From: Armatimonadota bacterium
GTDB taxonomy: Bacteria > Armatimonadota > Hebobacteria > CAIYQO01
DNA length: 64,000 nucleotides
Assembly (NCBI GenBank): GCA_029553475.1
Contig: JAKPKV010000050.1
Location: 1 to 64,000, forward strand
Direction of reading: 5' to 3'
Shown here: piece by piece, positions 24,925 to 33,638 of the stretch
Position numbering within the stretch: the stretch's first letter is position 1
Layout of the letters: the number at the start of each line of letters is the position of its first letter
The notes under the pieces: model-generated
The model's input: the letters and a program-made list of their open reading frames with translations, nothing else
Told to the model about the DNA's origin: nothing
The model's database searches: none
Translations under genes and position numbers: made by a program

Positions 24925-26670
24925 TTACCAGCTCCGTCGCTCTGCATTGCCGAGATACGCTTCCGCCGCAATCGCCGCCGGGACGACGATCACGTCGAAG
25001 GTTTGCACCTGGTCGGGCTGCCAGAGGATTTCGCGGCGGAGGGTGAGCGTCCAGCGCATGCGGAGGTGGCGGCCGTCGTAGCTGAGCGGCGCGTCGCCGG
25101 GGATGGGGAGTTTTTCGGTGAAGGAGCCGGGGCCGGCGCCCCAGCCGTCGGGAAAGCCGGTGACGGCGACGGCGCGGCCTTCATCATCGCCGGCGCCGGT
25201 GATATGGTAGCCCAGCTCGATACGCAGGCGCTGGTTGGCCGTCGCTTCCAGCGGGTCTATGGTCAGCGTGAAGGGGATGTCGCTGCCCGCCTGCAGCACC
25301 GGCCATCCCTCCGACGTGGCGCAGGTGAGCTGCAGTTGCGCGCGCAGATCGCCCAGCATCGGCAGGGGGAAGGTGCGCGGCGCAACGGCCAACGGCGGCA
25401 CGCCGGCCACCAGCGGACGCACGGTGAGCGGCAACGTGTGGCGGATATCCGGATACCAGCCGGGGATGCCCACCCACAGCGTCGCCGTCCACTCGATGAA
25501 ATTGTGCTTGCCGGCAAAGGACGCGGGGAGATCGGCGGGGATGACCAGCGGCGCGGTGAAGTGCACCGCCTGCCCGCCGTTCCACGTCCCCCCGGCGTCC
25601 ACCCGCACGGTCTGCGTGAAAAGTTCCTCCTGGAAGGTGGTCTCATGCTTGCCGCCCCGGTTCACCGCGCGCTCGCGGGCGGTGAGGGTCACCTCGACGT
25701 CGGTGACGGGGATGCTCTGCAGCACGGCGATGGCGACCTTCACCGGCAGCGGCGCGCCGAGCACCGGCTGATAGGGCGGCGCCATCTCCACGGCCTCAAT
25801 GGCGCTGTAGTAGATCGCTTTGCGGATGAAGACGATCACCCCGATCACCAGCCCGGTGAGCAGCGCCAGCGTGAAGAAGCCGAACTCGCCGGGCGCGGTG
25901 CCAAACAGCGTGCCCAGCGCGATGGCGCCGCAGAGGATGGCGAGGAAGACGAAGCCGCCGGCGCGCGCGCGCGCCGCGGCCATGGCGCCGTCGTCCAGCA
26001 GGTGCGTCGTCACCGGCGCGGGTTCGGCGGCCGCACTGCTCCAGTCGCGCGCGCCGGACGGCGCGGCGGGCGCCTCGCGCCGCAGCGGCGGGGGCGTCGG
26101 ATTGGCGGGCGGCAGCTCGAAGGCGGCGGGCGCGGGCGGCAGTCGGAGCTCCTCCGGCCCCGTCGCCGGCGGCGGTGTCACCACGGGCGGCACGACGACG
26201 GGCGGGGGTTCCGGCAGCGGCGCCGCCGTGGGCGGCGGCTCTGGCGCGCGGGGGGCGGTGGCGGCCAGCTCGGCGGCGACGAGGTCCTCCAGCGCGAGCG
26301 GCGGTTCGGCCGCCGGCGGGGGCGCGGGGGCTTCCATCGGCGGCGGCGCCTCCATCGCGGGCGGGGCTTCCATCGGCGGCGCATCCGCCGGCGCGGGCAC
26401 TGCGATCTCCGGCAGCACGGGCGGCGGGGCTTCCGGCAGGCCGATGCCGGGAATCGTGGGCGGCGGGGGCGCCGACAGCGTCATCTCCGGCAGGCCGATC
26501 GGCCCGGCGGCGGGCGTGATGATGGGCCCGAGCGAGATCGGCCCCGGTCGTGCCATCTCCGCCAGCGCGCCGGCGTCGTCAGCCGTCTCCAGGCCCACCA
26601 GGCACGCGCTGCACATGGTGCGCAGGTCGTCATCGCCGTAGGCTGCCCCGCATTGTGGACATTTGCGCAT
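24925..26670 (-). CDS. Zinc-ribbon, proline-rich, two-TM protein with arrestin-like C-terminal domain
   Basis: The 581-residue protein combines a zinc ribbon (C4-x2-C7...C20-x2-C23), a proline/alanine-rich linker (about residues 42-220), two membrane helices (about 238-258 and 263-283) and a C-terminal beta-rich region of nearly 300 residues. That region (PVKVAIAVLQSIPVTDVEVT, WTATLWVGIPGW) looks to me like an arrestin-type fold that would face the cytoplasm with the zinc ribbon. I know no named protein with this order of domains. It starts 76 bases upstream of the pseudopilin start, on the same strand. Confidence 0.7.
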   Translation of the reverse strand: MRKCPQCGAAYGDDDLRTMCSACLVGLETADDAGALAEMARPGPISLGPIITPAAGPIGLPEMTLSAPPPPTIPGIGLPEAPPPVLPEIAVPAPADAPPMEAPPAMEAPPPMEAPAPPPAAEPPLALEDLVAAELAATAPRAPEPPPTAAPLPEPPPVVVPPVVTPPPATGPEELRLPPAPAAFELPPANPTPPPLRREAPAAPSGARDWSSAAAEPAPVTTHLLDDGAMAAARARAGGFVFLAILCGAIALGTLFGTAPGEFGFFTLALLTGLVIGVIVFIRKAIYYSAIEAVEMAPPYQPVLGAPLPVKVAIAVLQSIPVTDVEVTLTARERAVNRGGKHETTFQEELFTQTVRVDAGGTWNGGQAVHFTAPLVIPADLPASFAGKHNFIEWTATLWVGIPGWYPDIRHTLPLTVRPLVAGVPPLAVAPRTFPLPMLGDLRAQLQLTCATSEGWPVLQAGSDIPFTLTIDPLEATANQRLRIELGYHITGAGDDEGRAVAVTGFPDGWGAGPGSFTEKLPIPGDAPLSYDGRHLRMRWTLTLRREILWQPDQVQTFDVIVVPAAIAAEAYLGNAERRSW

Positions 26671-26807
26671 CGCTCAGGCCTCCGTGCGTCAGGCCGCACG
26701 AGAGAGGTATTCGGCGCGGCGGCGGGAAAACCCTTTCCGGCGTGCGGGGTGTTCTCCGTGCGCGCCGGACAGGCGGACAGCGCCCCGCTCCGCGTTTTGT
26801 GCCGCGC

Positions 26808-27767
26808 TCACGGTGCCGGGGGGACGTGTTCCGCATAGCGGTCGGCGAGTTTGGGGTTGTGGCAGCGCGTGACCGCGGCCTCGATGCGTTCGCGGGCGCG
26901 AGGGTCGGCGGCGTAAGGGACGAGGGCATCGCAGGCGAGGAGCGCGAGGGTGCCGCCCTCGGCAAGCTGGGCGAGGAGGAAGTCGAATGCCTCCCCGGTG
27001 CGGGTGAGGGCGAGCGCGAGCAGGAGGGGCTGGCGCAGGGCGAAATCGGTATTCGCGTCCCAGCGCGCCCGCAGCCGCGGATAGGCCGCCGGGGCGCGTG
27101 ACGCGCCCAGCGCCAGCGCCGCCTGCTCGCGGCGCGCGGCGTCATCGCCCCACAGGTCACGTTCCACGAAGGGCAGGCTGCGCTCGGGCGCGATGGTGAG
27201 GAGGGCGGCGAAGGCTTCGCGCAGCAGGTCGGGTTCGTCGTCGCCGGCGAGGATTTTCCCGCGCAGCAGCAGCTCGCTCTCCTCGCCACCCAGGTAGGCG
27301 AAGGCGCGCACGGCGGCCTGGCGCGGGGCAGGCGCGGGGTCGTAGAGCAGGGGCTGGATATCGAAGCGCACCTCCGCCGGGTGCAGGCGCGCCAGCGCGG
27401 TGACGCAGGCGGCGCGCAGGAAGACGGCGGTATCCACCCGCCCGCCCCACACCGGCTCCAGCTGCACGTGGCACAGTCCCGCGCGGTAGGGCGCGGGGTC
27501 GCCGTTGCGCAGGGCATCCAGCGCGGAGATGATCGCCTCCTTCGCCCGGCAGCCTTTGTCCATCTCCGGATGGCGCAGGAAGCGCGGAAAGGCGCTGACG
27601 AGCGCGGGGATGGCATCCTCTCTCCCGCGCCGGCCGATCGCCTCCGCCGCGCGCGCCGCCACCGGCCCGGCGTCGGCCAGCCAGCGCGCCAGCGCCGCGT
27701 CGTCGCCGGCGTGCTCCGCCGCGGCCACCCGCGCCAGCTTCTCCTCGGTGGTGTCTTTGCGTGCCAT
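26808..27767 (-). CDS. HEAT-repeat protein
   Basis: The 319-residue protein consists of HEAT-like helical pairs (for example AIPALVSAFPRFLRHPEMDK, VFLRAACVTALARLHPAEVR, PRQAAVRAFAYLGGEESELL, LLREAFAALLTIAPERSLPF). I chose ATG at 27767 because TATAAT at 27774-27779 lies six bases upstream on the minus strand, leaving no room for the longer N-terminus. HEAT proteins bind partners or phycobilin-type ligands; no specific role can be named. No signal peptide or membrane segment is visible. Confidence 0.82.
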   Translation of the reverse strand: MARKDTTEEKLARVAAAEHAGDDAALARWLADAGPVAARAAEAIGRRGREDAIPALVSAFPRFLRHPEMDKGCRAKEAIISALDALRNGDPAPYRAGLCHVQLEPVWGGRVDTAVFLRAACVTALARLHPAEVRFDIQPLLYDPAPAPRQAAVRAFAYLGGEESELLLRGKILAGDDEPDLLREAFAALLTIAPERSLPFVERDLWGDDAARREQAALALGASRAPAAYPRLRARWDANTDFALRQPLLLALALTRTGEAFDFLLAQLAEGGTLALLACDALVPYAADPRARERIEAAVTRCHNPKLADRYAEHVPPAP

Positions 27768-27773
27768 GGGGTT

Positions 27774-27779
27774 ATTATA
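27774..27779 (-). promoter_or_regulatory. -10 box six bases from the HEAT gene start
   Basis: TATAAT-N6-ATG on the minus strand predicts transcription starting at or next to the ATG, a leaderless mRNA. Confidence 0.55.
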
Positions 27780-27940
27780 ACGGATATTGGGCGGGGGCGT
27801 GAGGCGACGCGCGGAAGGGCCGGTGATGCCTCGCCCCACCCCTCCCGCGCGTCACCTCACCCTTGTCCCCCCACCTTCCCGTCTTCCTGACTTCGTGGTG
27901 CAACCGCACCGCTCCGTCCCCGCGCATGCCCGCCAGCGCA

Positions 27941-28005
27941 CCCGGTAACTGCGGAGTACAACTCCGCGGCCCCAGGTGCGGCGGCGCGACGGCGTCTCGC
28001 CCGCC
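27941..28005. repeat. 65-base dispersed element, inverted copy of 33232-33296
   Basis: Reverse-complementing 33232-33296 gives this sequence with three differences in 65. It contains GCGGAGTACAACTCCGC, a perfect palindrome around AC, and a second GC-rich palindrome. The gap 27780-28082 shows no coding signal. Confidence 0.85.
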
Positions 28006-28037
28006 GGGGGGAGCGGGGAGTTATTGGGGAGTCCCTT

Positions 28038-28074
28038 CGAGTACGAGCACGAGTATGAGTACGAGCACGAGTAT
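28038..28074. repeat. GAGTACGAGCAC tandem repeat
   Basis: Two near-identical 18-base units (CGAGTACGAGCACGAGTA then TGAGTACGAGCACGAGTA). Related to 11522-11660 and 15331-15354. Confidence 0.8.
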
Positions 28075-28082
28075 GGTTGGGA

Positions 28083-28592
28083 TCAGGGCAGGTAGGTGAC
28101 AATCTCCGCCAGGGGCTTGCGGTGTTTGGGACGGGGGGTATCCAGGCTGTAGCCGAGGGGGGTGGCGGCGACGGGTTCCATGTCGGGGGGCAGGGTGAGG
28201 ACCTGGCGGAAGACGGCGGGGTCGAAGGCGCAGATCCAGCAGGTGCCCAGACCGGCCTCGGTGGCGGCGAGGACGAGGTGTTCCATGGCGATGGCCAGGT
28301 CCACGTCGGCGTGGTTTTTCCCGTCATAGGCGCGTTTCCACGCGTGTGCCGGGTAGCTGCACGCCACCAGCACCACCGGGGCGGCGCTGATCCACGCCTG
28401 GCGTTCGTGCGGGAAGAGGGCGGCGCGGGCGGCGGCGTTCGTCACCACGAAGAAGCGCCACGGCTGAGTGTTGCACGCCGACGGCGCGAGCCGCGCCGCT
28501 TCCAGGATGCGCGCCAGCACCTCGGCGGGCACGGGGCGGCAGTCATATTTCCGCACGCTGTAGCGGTTCGTCACCAGCTCGAGAAAGGACAT
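28083..28592 (-). CDS. Nitroreductase-family FMN-dependent oxidoreductase
   Basis: The 169-residue protein begins MSFLELVTNRYSVRKYDCRPVP, the nitroreductase N-terminus with FMN-binding R-x-S-x-R, followed by ARLAPSACNTQPWRFFVV. GLGTCWICAFDP and a short C-terminus complete the fold. These enzymes reduce nitro compounds, quinones or flavins with NAD(P)H in the cytoplasm as dimers. The ATG at 28592 follows AGGAGG. A longer upstream frame lacks homology and is discarded. Physiological substrate unknown. Confidence 0.9.
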   Translation of the reverse strand: MSFLELVTNRYSVRKYDCRPVPAEVLARILEAARLAPSACNTQPWRFFVVTNAAARAALFPHERQAWISAAPVVLVACSYPAHAWKRAYDGKNHADVDLAIAMEHLVLAATEAGLGTCWICAFDPAVFRQVLTLPPDMEPVAATPLGYSLDTPRPKHRKPLAEIVTYLP

Positions 28593-28716
28593 GGCAGCCT
28601 CCTGTGCGGGATTGGTTCGGCGGGCAGCGGCGGCAGTCCTGCCACTGTGCCTCACTCCCGCGACAGGCGGCCCTCGCCGCGGGGCTGAGCGGACAACAAC
28701 GGGATCGCGACGATGA

Positions 28717-30516
28717 TCAGGGGTCGTCGCCGGTTACCGTCACGGTGAGCTGGGCGGAGGTGAGGACGGTGTCGTCGTCGGCGAGCGCGAGCTGGACGCG
28801 GTAGGTGCCGGGGTCGCGGAAGATCACGCCCGCCAGGGGGGCCAGGGGCTGGGCGCGGACGCCGGTGAGGGTGATCTCCTGGTTGATGAGCCCGCAGGCG
28901 CCGTCGGGCAGGCAATATAGGCCGAAGAGGCGGTAGTCGCCGGTGAGGGACAGGTCATTGATGAGCATGGCGTCCAGCGCCAGGCCCGCTGGCGCCTTCA
29001 CGGCGCGCAGTACGATGATGCACGGCTGATTATAGGAGGCGGCGGCGATGAACTGGCGGGTGGGGGCGCCGTCCTTGTCCCCAAGGCCGGTGAGCGCCGC
29101 GCCCGCCGGCGTGCGCACGAAGTAGCCCAGCGGCCGCTCCGCCCGGCGCACGGTCTCCACGGCGGCGCGCAGCCGTTCCAGCGCGCCCGCGTCCGTTCCG
29201 CCGTCCAGCCCGCTGGCGAGCAGCGGCGAATGTGCCTCCGCGCGCGCGAGGTCGTTGCCCTCGATCTCCACGAACGGCTTGCCCAGCGCCGAGACCGGGC
29301 CATAGGCCTGCGATTGCGCCCCGGCGCGGATGAGGGCGTAGCGCACGCGGTCATGCAGGCGCAGGGCGACGAGCTCCTGCGGCAGCGCGGCCGAATTCGC
29401 CCAGCTCCAGGCGGCCAGGCTGGGATGATGCCCGCACTGCTCGATCATCGCCGCCAGGTCCAGGGAGGGCGCCGCGTCCGCGCCGGCGGGGGCGGTCGCC
29501 GGGGGCACGTCGGCGATGACCAACAGGCCCAGCGTATCCGCCAGCGCGAGCAGCGCCTCCGGCGGGGCGGCGCCTTCCGTCATCAGCGCATTGAATCCCG
29601 CCTGCCGCGCCAACCGCAGCTCGCGCTCCAGCGTGTCCGCCAGCGGCGGCAAGCCGCCGGGCAGGCGCAGACCTTTGAGCGTCAGGGGTTTGCCGTTGAC
29701 GCGGGCGCCGGTGTCGTTCAGCGCGAAGTCGCACCGCCCGCAAGGCAGCACCCAGTGGTCGAGCGTGCGGCCGCCGCGGGTGAGGGTGGCTTCCAGCCGG
29801 TACAGCGCGGGCGCGTCGGGTGACCAGAGGGTGAAGCGGCGCAGGGAGACCGTGCGGTCCCCGGTGAGCGTGCCGGCGGGAATCGCCACCGAGAGATTCT
29901 GCTCGTAGACCGGGCGCCGCTCATTCGGCGCGGTGACGCGCAGGCGCAGGATGGCGTTTTCCGGCGCTGCGGAGACCAGCCGATAGCTGATGGTGAGGGT
30001 CTGCAGCGCGGGATTGAATTCCGGGCGCAGCGACTCGATGCGGGTGGCCGGCGCCAGCTCCAGGCTGACGGACCCGAGACCGCCGGCGGCGGCGGCCAGC
30101 GGCGGCGGCATCCCGGCGCGGTCCAGCCGCAACTCGAGCCGGTGCGCCGCCTGCGCCGCGCCGCGCAGGCGAATCCGGCGCGTCAGCCCGTTGCCGAGAA
30201 CACGGCCCACCCGCTGCCCATCGAGCCACACCTCCAGCACGCCTACCGGCTGCTCGATCACCAGCCAGCGGCCGGCGTCCTCCATTTTGTCGGGGAAGAC
30301 GATCTCGCGGGTGTAGCGGGCGCGCCGCGCCTCCGTCGGCCAGCGATGCGGCAGCGTCACCGCCGCGACGGGGCCGTCGTCCGTGACGCAGCTCCAGCCG
30401 GCATCCAGCGGCGTCACGGCACGGCCCGGACGCTCGGGAGACGCCGCGAAGCCGAAAGTCGCCAGCGCGCAGAGCGCCAGCATTATGCCGATCGTTCTCG
30501 ATACGGTCGCACGCAT
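28717..30516 (-). CDS. Secreted GH2-like protein lacking the catalytic acid/base
   Basis: The 599-residue protein has a signal peptide (about residues 1-24, ending FA|ASPERP). It then shows the GH2 order: sugar-binding jelly roll (PLDAGWSC, VWLDGQRVGRVLGNGLTR), immunoglobulin-like middle domain (LWSPDAPALYRLEATL), and a barrel start (VNGKPLTLKGLRLPG). Where active members read HPSIIAWSLGNE, this one has HHPSLAAWSWANSA: N374 is kept but the glutamate is replaced by S375. The barrel is also short. It is probably a carbohydrate-binding, non-catalytic relative on the cell exterior. Confidence 0.75.
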   Translation of the reverse strand: MRATVSRTIGIMLALCALATFGFAASPERPGRAVTPLDAGWSCVTDDGPVAAVTLPHRWPTEARRARYTREIVFPDKMEDAGRWLVIEQPVGVLEVWLDGQRVGRVLGNGLTRRIRLRGAAQAAHRLELRLDRAGMPPPLAAAAGGLGSVSLELAPATRIESLRPEFNPALQTLTISYRLVSAAPENAILRLRVTAPNERRPVYEQNLSVAIPAGTLTGDRTVSLRRFTLWSPDAPALYRLEATLTRGGRTLDHWVLPCGRCDFALNDTGARVNGKPLTLKGLRLPGGLPPLADTLERELRLARQAGFNALMTEGAAPPEALLALADTLGLLVIADVPPATAPAGADAAPSLDLAAMIEQCGHHPSLAAWSWANSAALPQELVALRLHDRVRYALIRAGAQSQAYGPVSALGKPFVEIEGNDLARAEAHSPLLASGLDGGTDAGALERLRAAVETVRRAERPLGYFVRTPAGAALTGLGDKDGAPTRQFIAAASYNQPCIIVLRAVKAPAGLALDAMLINDLSLTGDYRLFGLYCLPDGACGLINQEITLTGVRAQPLAPLAGVIFRDPGTYRVQLALADDDTVLTSAQLTVTVTGDDP

Positions 30517-30579
30517 GGGCAGGGAATGCGTATATACCCGGCCAGCGGGAGTTTCATGCGCCGGGAGATCGCCCGCTCG

Positions 30580-30627
30580 GATGACGATTACGATGACGAT
30601 GACGATGGCGATGACGATGGTGATGGC
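30580..30627. repeat. GACGAT simple repeat at the 3' end of the kinase gene
   Basis: Tandem GATGAC/GATGGC units. On the minus strand they encode the kinase's terminal serine-rich tail, so slippage here would alter the protein's end. Confidence 0.8.
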
Positions 30628-31418
30628 GGGTGCAGCGGCAGCGTGACGGTGACGGCGGTGCCGCGGTCGTGGGCGCTGCGAATGCTGAGGCGGCCGCCGT
30701 GGAGGGTGATGAGCTTTTCCACCAGCGGGAGGCCGATGCCGAGACCGGCATACTGGCGCGTGAGGCCGGTGTCGCCCTGCGCGAAGGGGATGAAGGCGCC
30801 GCGCATCACCTCGGCGGACATGCCGATGCCCTGATCGCGCACCGTCACGCGCACGGCGGCGCCGCGGCGGGCGACGGAGAGCCGCACGCTCTGGCCGGGG
30901 GCGCTGAATTTCACCGCGTTGTCCAGCAGGTGTTCAAAGGCGCGCTCGAGCCGCTGGCGGTCGCCGATGACCACCCCCAATGCCGCCGGCAGCCGATGCC
31001 GCACCGGCACGCGGCGCGCCGCCGCCTGCCGGCTGACGCGCCGCACCGCGCCGGCCAAGGTCTCCGCGAGCTCCAGCGGCTCCTGATCCAGCGCCAGCGC
31101 GTCGCGCGCGAGGGAGGCGTAATCGAGCAGATCGGTCATGAGCTGGTGCAGCCGATCGGCGTTCGCCAGCGCCACCTGCACGGCGGCGACCTGCTCAGCC
31201 GTGAGCGCGCCCAGCTCACCCCGCGCGAGCAGCGACAGATAGCCCTGCATGGCGGTGAGGGGCGTCAGCAGCTCGTGAGACACCGCGGCGAGGATGCCGT
31301 GCTGCATGCCATGCAGCGCGCATCCCTCGCCGCTCCCGGCGCGCCCGCACGCGCGCGCCGGCCGGCCCCCCCGCATCGCGGCGCATTCGTCATCACCCGG
31401 TTCGTACATCCGGCGCAT
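30588..31418 (-). CDS. Sensorless histidine kinase
   Basis: Up to 276 residues; the start is uncertain, with alternatives at residues 15 and 38. The H-box AAVSHELLTPLTAMQGY places phospho-accepting H48 in the dimerisation helix. The ATPase domain has the N-box (FEHLLDNAVKFS), G1 (VRDQGIGMS), F-box (FIPFAQGD) and G2 (YAGLGIGLPLVEKLITLHGG). No transmembrane, PAS or GAF sensor precedes it, so it must receive its signal from another protein. The final 13 residues (PSPSSSPSSSSS) derive from a GACGAT repeat. The orphan response regulator at 1895 is a possible partner. Confidence 0.87.
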   Translation of the reverse strand: MRRMYEPGDDECAAMRGGRPARACGRAGSGEGCALHGMQHGILAAVSHELLTPLTAMQGYLSLLARGELGALTAEQVAAVQVALANADRLHQLMTDLLDYASLARDALALDQEPLELAETLAGAVRRVSRQAAARRVPVRHRLPAALGVVIGDRQRLERAFEHLLDNAVKFSAPGQSVRLSVARRGAAVRVTVRDQGIGMSAEVMRGAFIPFAQGDTGLTRQYAGLGIGLPLVEKLITLHGGRLSIRSAHDRGTAVTVTLPLHPPSPSSSPSSSSS

Positions 31419-31587
31419 CTCTTTCCGTTACGGCATATCCCGCCCATGCCGGCGGCAAACGCCGGAACAGGGCCGGCGGACGCCAGGTGTGGCGCGCCGT
31501 GACCAATGTCGGCGGTGCGGCGTCACGAGACACCATCATCGCCGTCCGGCGACACCCCCGCGTTCCCTCCTCATCCGCGCCGTTCTC

Positions 31588-31596
31588 TGGTACAAT
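31588..31596 (+). promoter_or_regulatory. Extended -10 box TGGTACAAT of gltX
   Basis: It ends nine bases before the gltX ATG, predicting a leader of at most a few bases. No -35 is evident. Confidence 0.6.
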
Positions 31597-31605
31597 GACG
31601 GCGCT

Positions 31606-33093
31606 ATGACTGACACACCGGTACGCGTACGCATCGCGCCGTCGCCGACGGGCGATCCGCATGTGGGCACGGCCTACATGGGGCTGTTCAACTACGCCTT
31701 TGCCCGGCATCACGGCGGGCAGTTCATCCTGCGGCTGGATGACACCGACCGCGAGCGGTTCAACGCGACCTCGGCGCACGCCATCCTGGAGGCGCTGCGC
31801 TGGCTGGGACTCCAGCCGGACGAGGGACCGGAAATCGGCGGGCCGTATGGCCCGTACGTGCAGAGCGAGCGGCTGGCGCTCTACACGCACTACGCCGACC
31901 AGTTGGTGGCCGCCGGGCACGCCTACTACTGCTTCTGCACGAAGGAGCGGCTGGCGGAGATGCGCGCGGCGCAGGAGGCGGCGGGCGACGCCACCATGTA
32001 TGACCGCCGCTGCCTCACCACCCTGACCCGCGAAGAGGCCGCCCGGCGCGTCCGCGACGGCGCGCCGCACGTGATCCGCATGCGGATGCCGCGCGAGGGC
32101 GTGACCACTTTCCACGACCTCATCCGCGGCGCGGTGAGTTTTGAGAACGCGCTCATTGACGACCAGGTGTTGATCAAAGCGGACGGTTTTCCGACCTACC
32201 ACCTGGCGACGGTGGTGGACGATCACCTGATGCGGATCACCCACATCACCCGCGCCGAGGAGTGGATTTCCAGCACGCCCAAGCACCTCACCCTCTTCCG
32301 CATGTTCGGCTGGGAGGCGCCGCAATTTGCCCACTTCCCGCTGCTGCGCAACGCCGACCGCAGCAAGATCAGCAAGCGCCAGGGGCACACTTCCCTCCAC
32401 TGGTACCAGGCGGAGGGGATTCTGCCGGAGGCGCTGCTCAATTTCCTCGCGCTGCTCGGCTGGTCGCACCCGGAGGAGAAGGAGATCTTCGATCTCAACG
32501 AGCTCATCGCCAACTTCACCTTCGAGCGGTTCAATACCTCCGGCCCGGTGTTCGACCTGGAAAAGCTGCGCTGGCTCAACGGCGTCTACATCCGCGCGCT
32601 GGCGATTGACGACCTCTACCCGCGGGTAGAGCCGTTCCTCATCAAAGCGGGCATCCTGCAGGCGCAGCCGGTGCCGGAGGAGCAGGCCTTCGCGAAACAG
32701 TGCATCGCGCTGGAGCAGGAGAAGGCGCGCGCGCTGACGGAGTTCCCCGATCTCGTGTCGTTCCTGTTCAACCCGAATTTCCCCTATGACGACGAGGTGG
32801 TGGCGCAGTGGCTGCGCCCGGCGCCCGCGCACGTGCGCCCCGCCCTCTCCACGCTGTTGGAGCAGGTGGAGGCGCTGCCGGACGCCGACATCACCGCCGA
32901 GCGCCTGGAGGAGATCGTCCGTCGCATCGCCGAGGAGCTGGGCGTGGGCGCCGGCAAGGTCATCCATCCCACCCGCGCCGCCCTCAGCGGCCGCGCCAAA
33001 GGCCCGTCGCTTTTCCACATGATGGCCGTGCTGGGCAAAGCGGAGATCCGCTACCGGCTGAAGCGGACGCTGGAGATGATGAAGGGGGGGTAA
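31606..33093 (+). CDS. gltX: Glutamate--tRNA ligase
   Basis: The 495-residue protein is a class I aminoacyl-tRNA synthetase. The HIGH-type motif is PSPTGDPHVGTAY (residues 12-24) and the KMSKS-type motif is K254-I-S-K257-R. FILRLDDTDRERFN and YGPYVQSERLALY are the usual glutamate-binding and acceptor-end motifs. The C-terminal helical anticodon-binding domain follows from about residue 330. It charges tRNA-Glu, and possibly tRNA-Gln if the organism uses the amidotransferase route. The ATG at 31606 is nine bases after an extended -10, with no Shine-Dalgarno. Confidence 0.97.
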   Translation: MTDTPVRVRIAPSPTGDPHVGTAYMGLFNYAFARHHGGQFILRLDDTDRERFNATSAHAILEALRWLGLQPDEGPEIGGPYGPYVQSERLALYTHYADQLVAAGHAYYCFCTKERLAEMRAAQEAAGDATMYDRRCLTTLTREEAARRVRDGAPHVIRMRMPREGVTTFHDLIRGAVSFENALIDDQVLIKADGFPTYHLATVVDDHLMRITHITRAEEWISSTPKHLTLFRMFGWEAPQFAHFPLLRNADRSKISKRQGHTSLHWYQAEGILPEALLNFLALLGWSHPEEKEIFDLNELIANFTFERFNTSGPVFDLEKLRWLNGVYIRALAIDDLYPRVEPFLIKAGILQAQPVPEEQAFAKQCIALEQEKARALTEFPDLVSFLFNPNFPYDDEVVAQWLRPAPAHVRPALSTLLEQVEALPDADITAERLEEIVRRIAEELGVGAGKVIHPTRAALSGRAKGPSLFHMMAVLGKAEIRYRLKRTLEMMKGG

Positions 33094-33231
33094 TGCGGGA
33101 ATTCACAGGATGGGGAGGAGATTTCTGACCGGAATCGGGCACTTTTCCTGTCTGCCCCATCCAGGCCTGCAACTGCTGGAGGGAGCCGGACGCCAGGGAA
33201 GCGGCCTCACACTATCATACACGATTCTGCT

Positions 33232-33296
33232 GGCGGGCGCGACGCCGTCGCGCCGCCGCACCCGGGGCCGCGGAGTTGTACTCCGCAGCTACCGGG
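33232..33296. repeat. 65-base dispersed element, plus-orientation copy
   Basis: 95% identical (62 of 65) to the inverse of 27941-28005. The gap 33094-33638 between gltX and mfd holds this, a second repeat and the mfd leader, and no credible gene. Confidence 0.85.
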
Positions 33297-33381
33297 CTTT
33301 CCTGAAGGGCGAGACGCCCACTACCATTCCCCTACGCCGGCTCCGTGGGATGGATCCGTCTCTCCATGTCGCCCTCTGTCC

Positions 33382-33435
33382 GCATCACGCTCCCCTCCCC
33401 ACCTAGGGGGGCTGGGGGAGCCTGCCCCGATGCCA
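33382..33435. repeat. GCATCACGCTCCCC...CCTGCCCCGATG repeat
   Basis: Shares its two ends with 23553-23660 but lacks the inserted 26-base element. Confidence 0.65.
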
Positions 33436-33550
33436 TCGCGGGTGGCGCGCCTGTTCCGCTGTCGCGCACGCCCGCTGGTCCGGACCGTGTTGCCGCGCCC
33501 CTGTCTGCGAACGAGCTTTTTCGGGGACGGATGCTGTACTCAGGATGATG

Positions 33551-33559
33551 TGCTATAAT
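33551..33559 (+). promoter_or_regulatory. Extended -10 box TGCTATAAT of mfd
   Basis: It lies 79 bases before the mfd start, giving a leader of about 73 bases that includes the hairpin at 33588-33617. Confidence 0.55.
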
Positions 33560-33587
33560 GGTGCACACGTCCATATGGGGGAATTTC

Positions 33588-33617
33588 GGGTACGCCGCGG
33601 AGGATTGCGGCGTGCCC
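33588..33617 (+). promoter_or_regulatory. Leader hairpin upstream of mfd
   Basis: GGGTACGCCGC at 33588-33598 pairs with GCGGCGTGCCC at 33607-33617 (one G-U pair), with GAGGATT-type loop. Role unknown; it ends 21 bases before the start codon. Confidence 0.4.
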
Positions 33618-33638
33618 TGAGTGTGTTTGCAGGACCGA

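Noticed and set aside
24925-26838. 611-codon plus-strand frame (25003-26838) over the zinc-ribbon gene
   Set aside because: Arginine-, glycine- and histidine-rich shadow; the minus frame has zinc ribbon and membrane segments.
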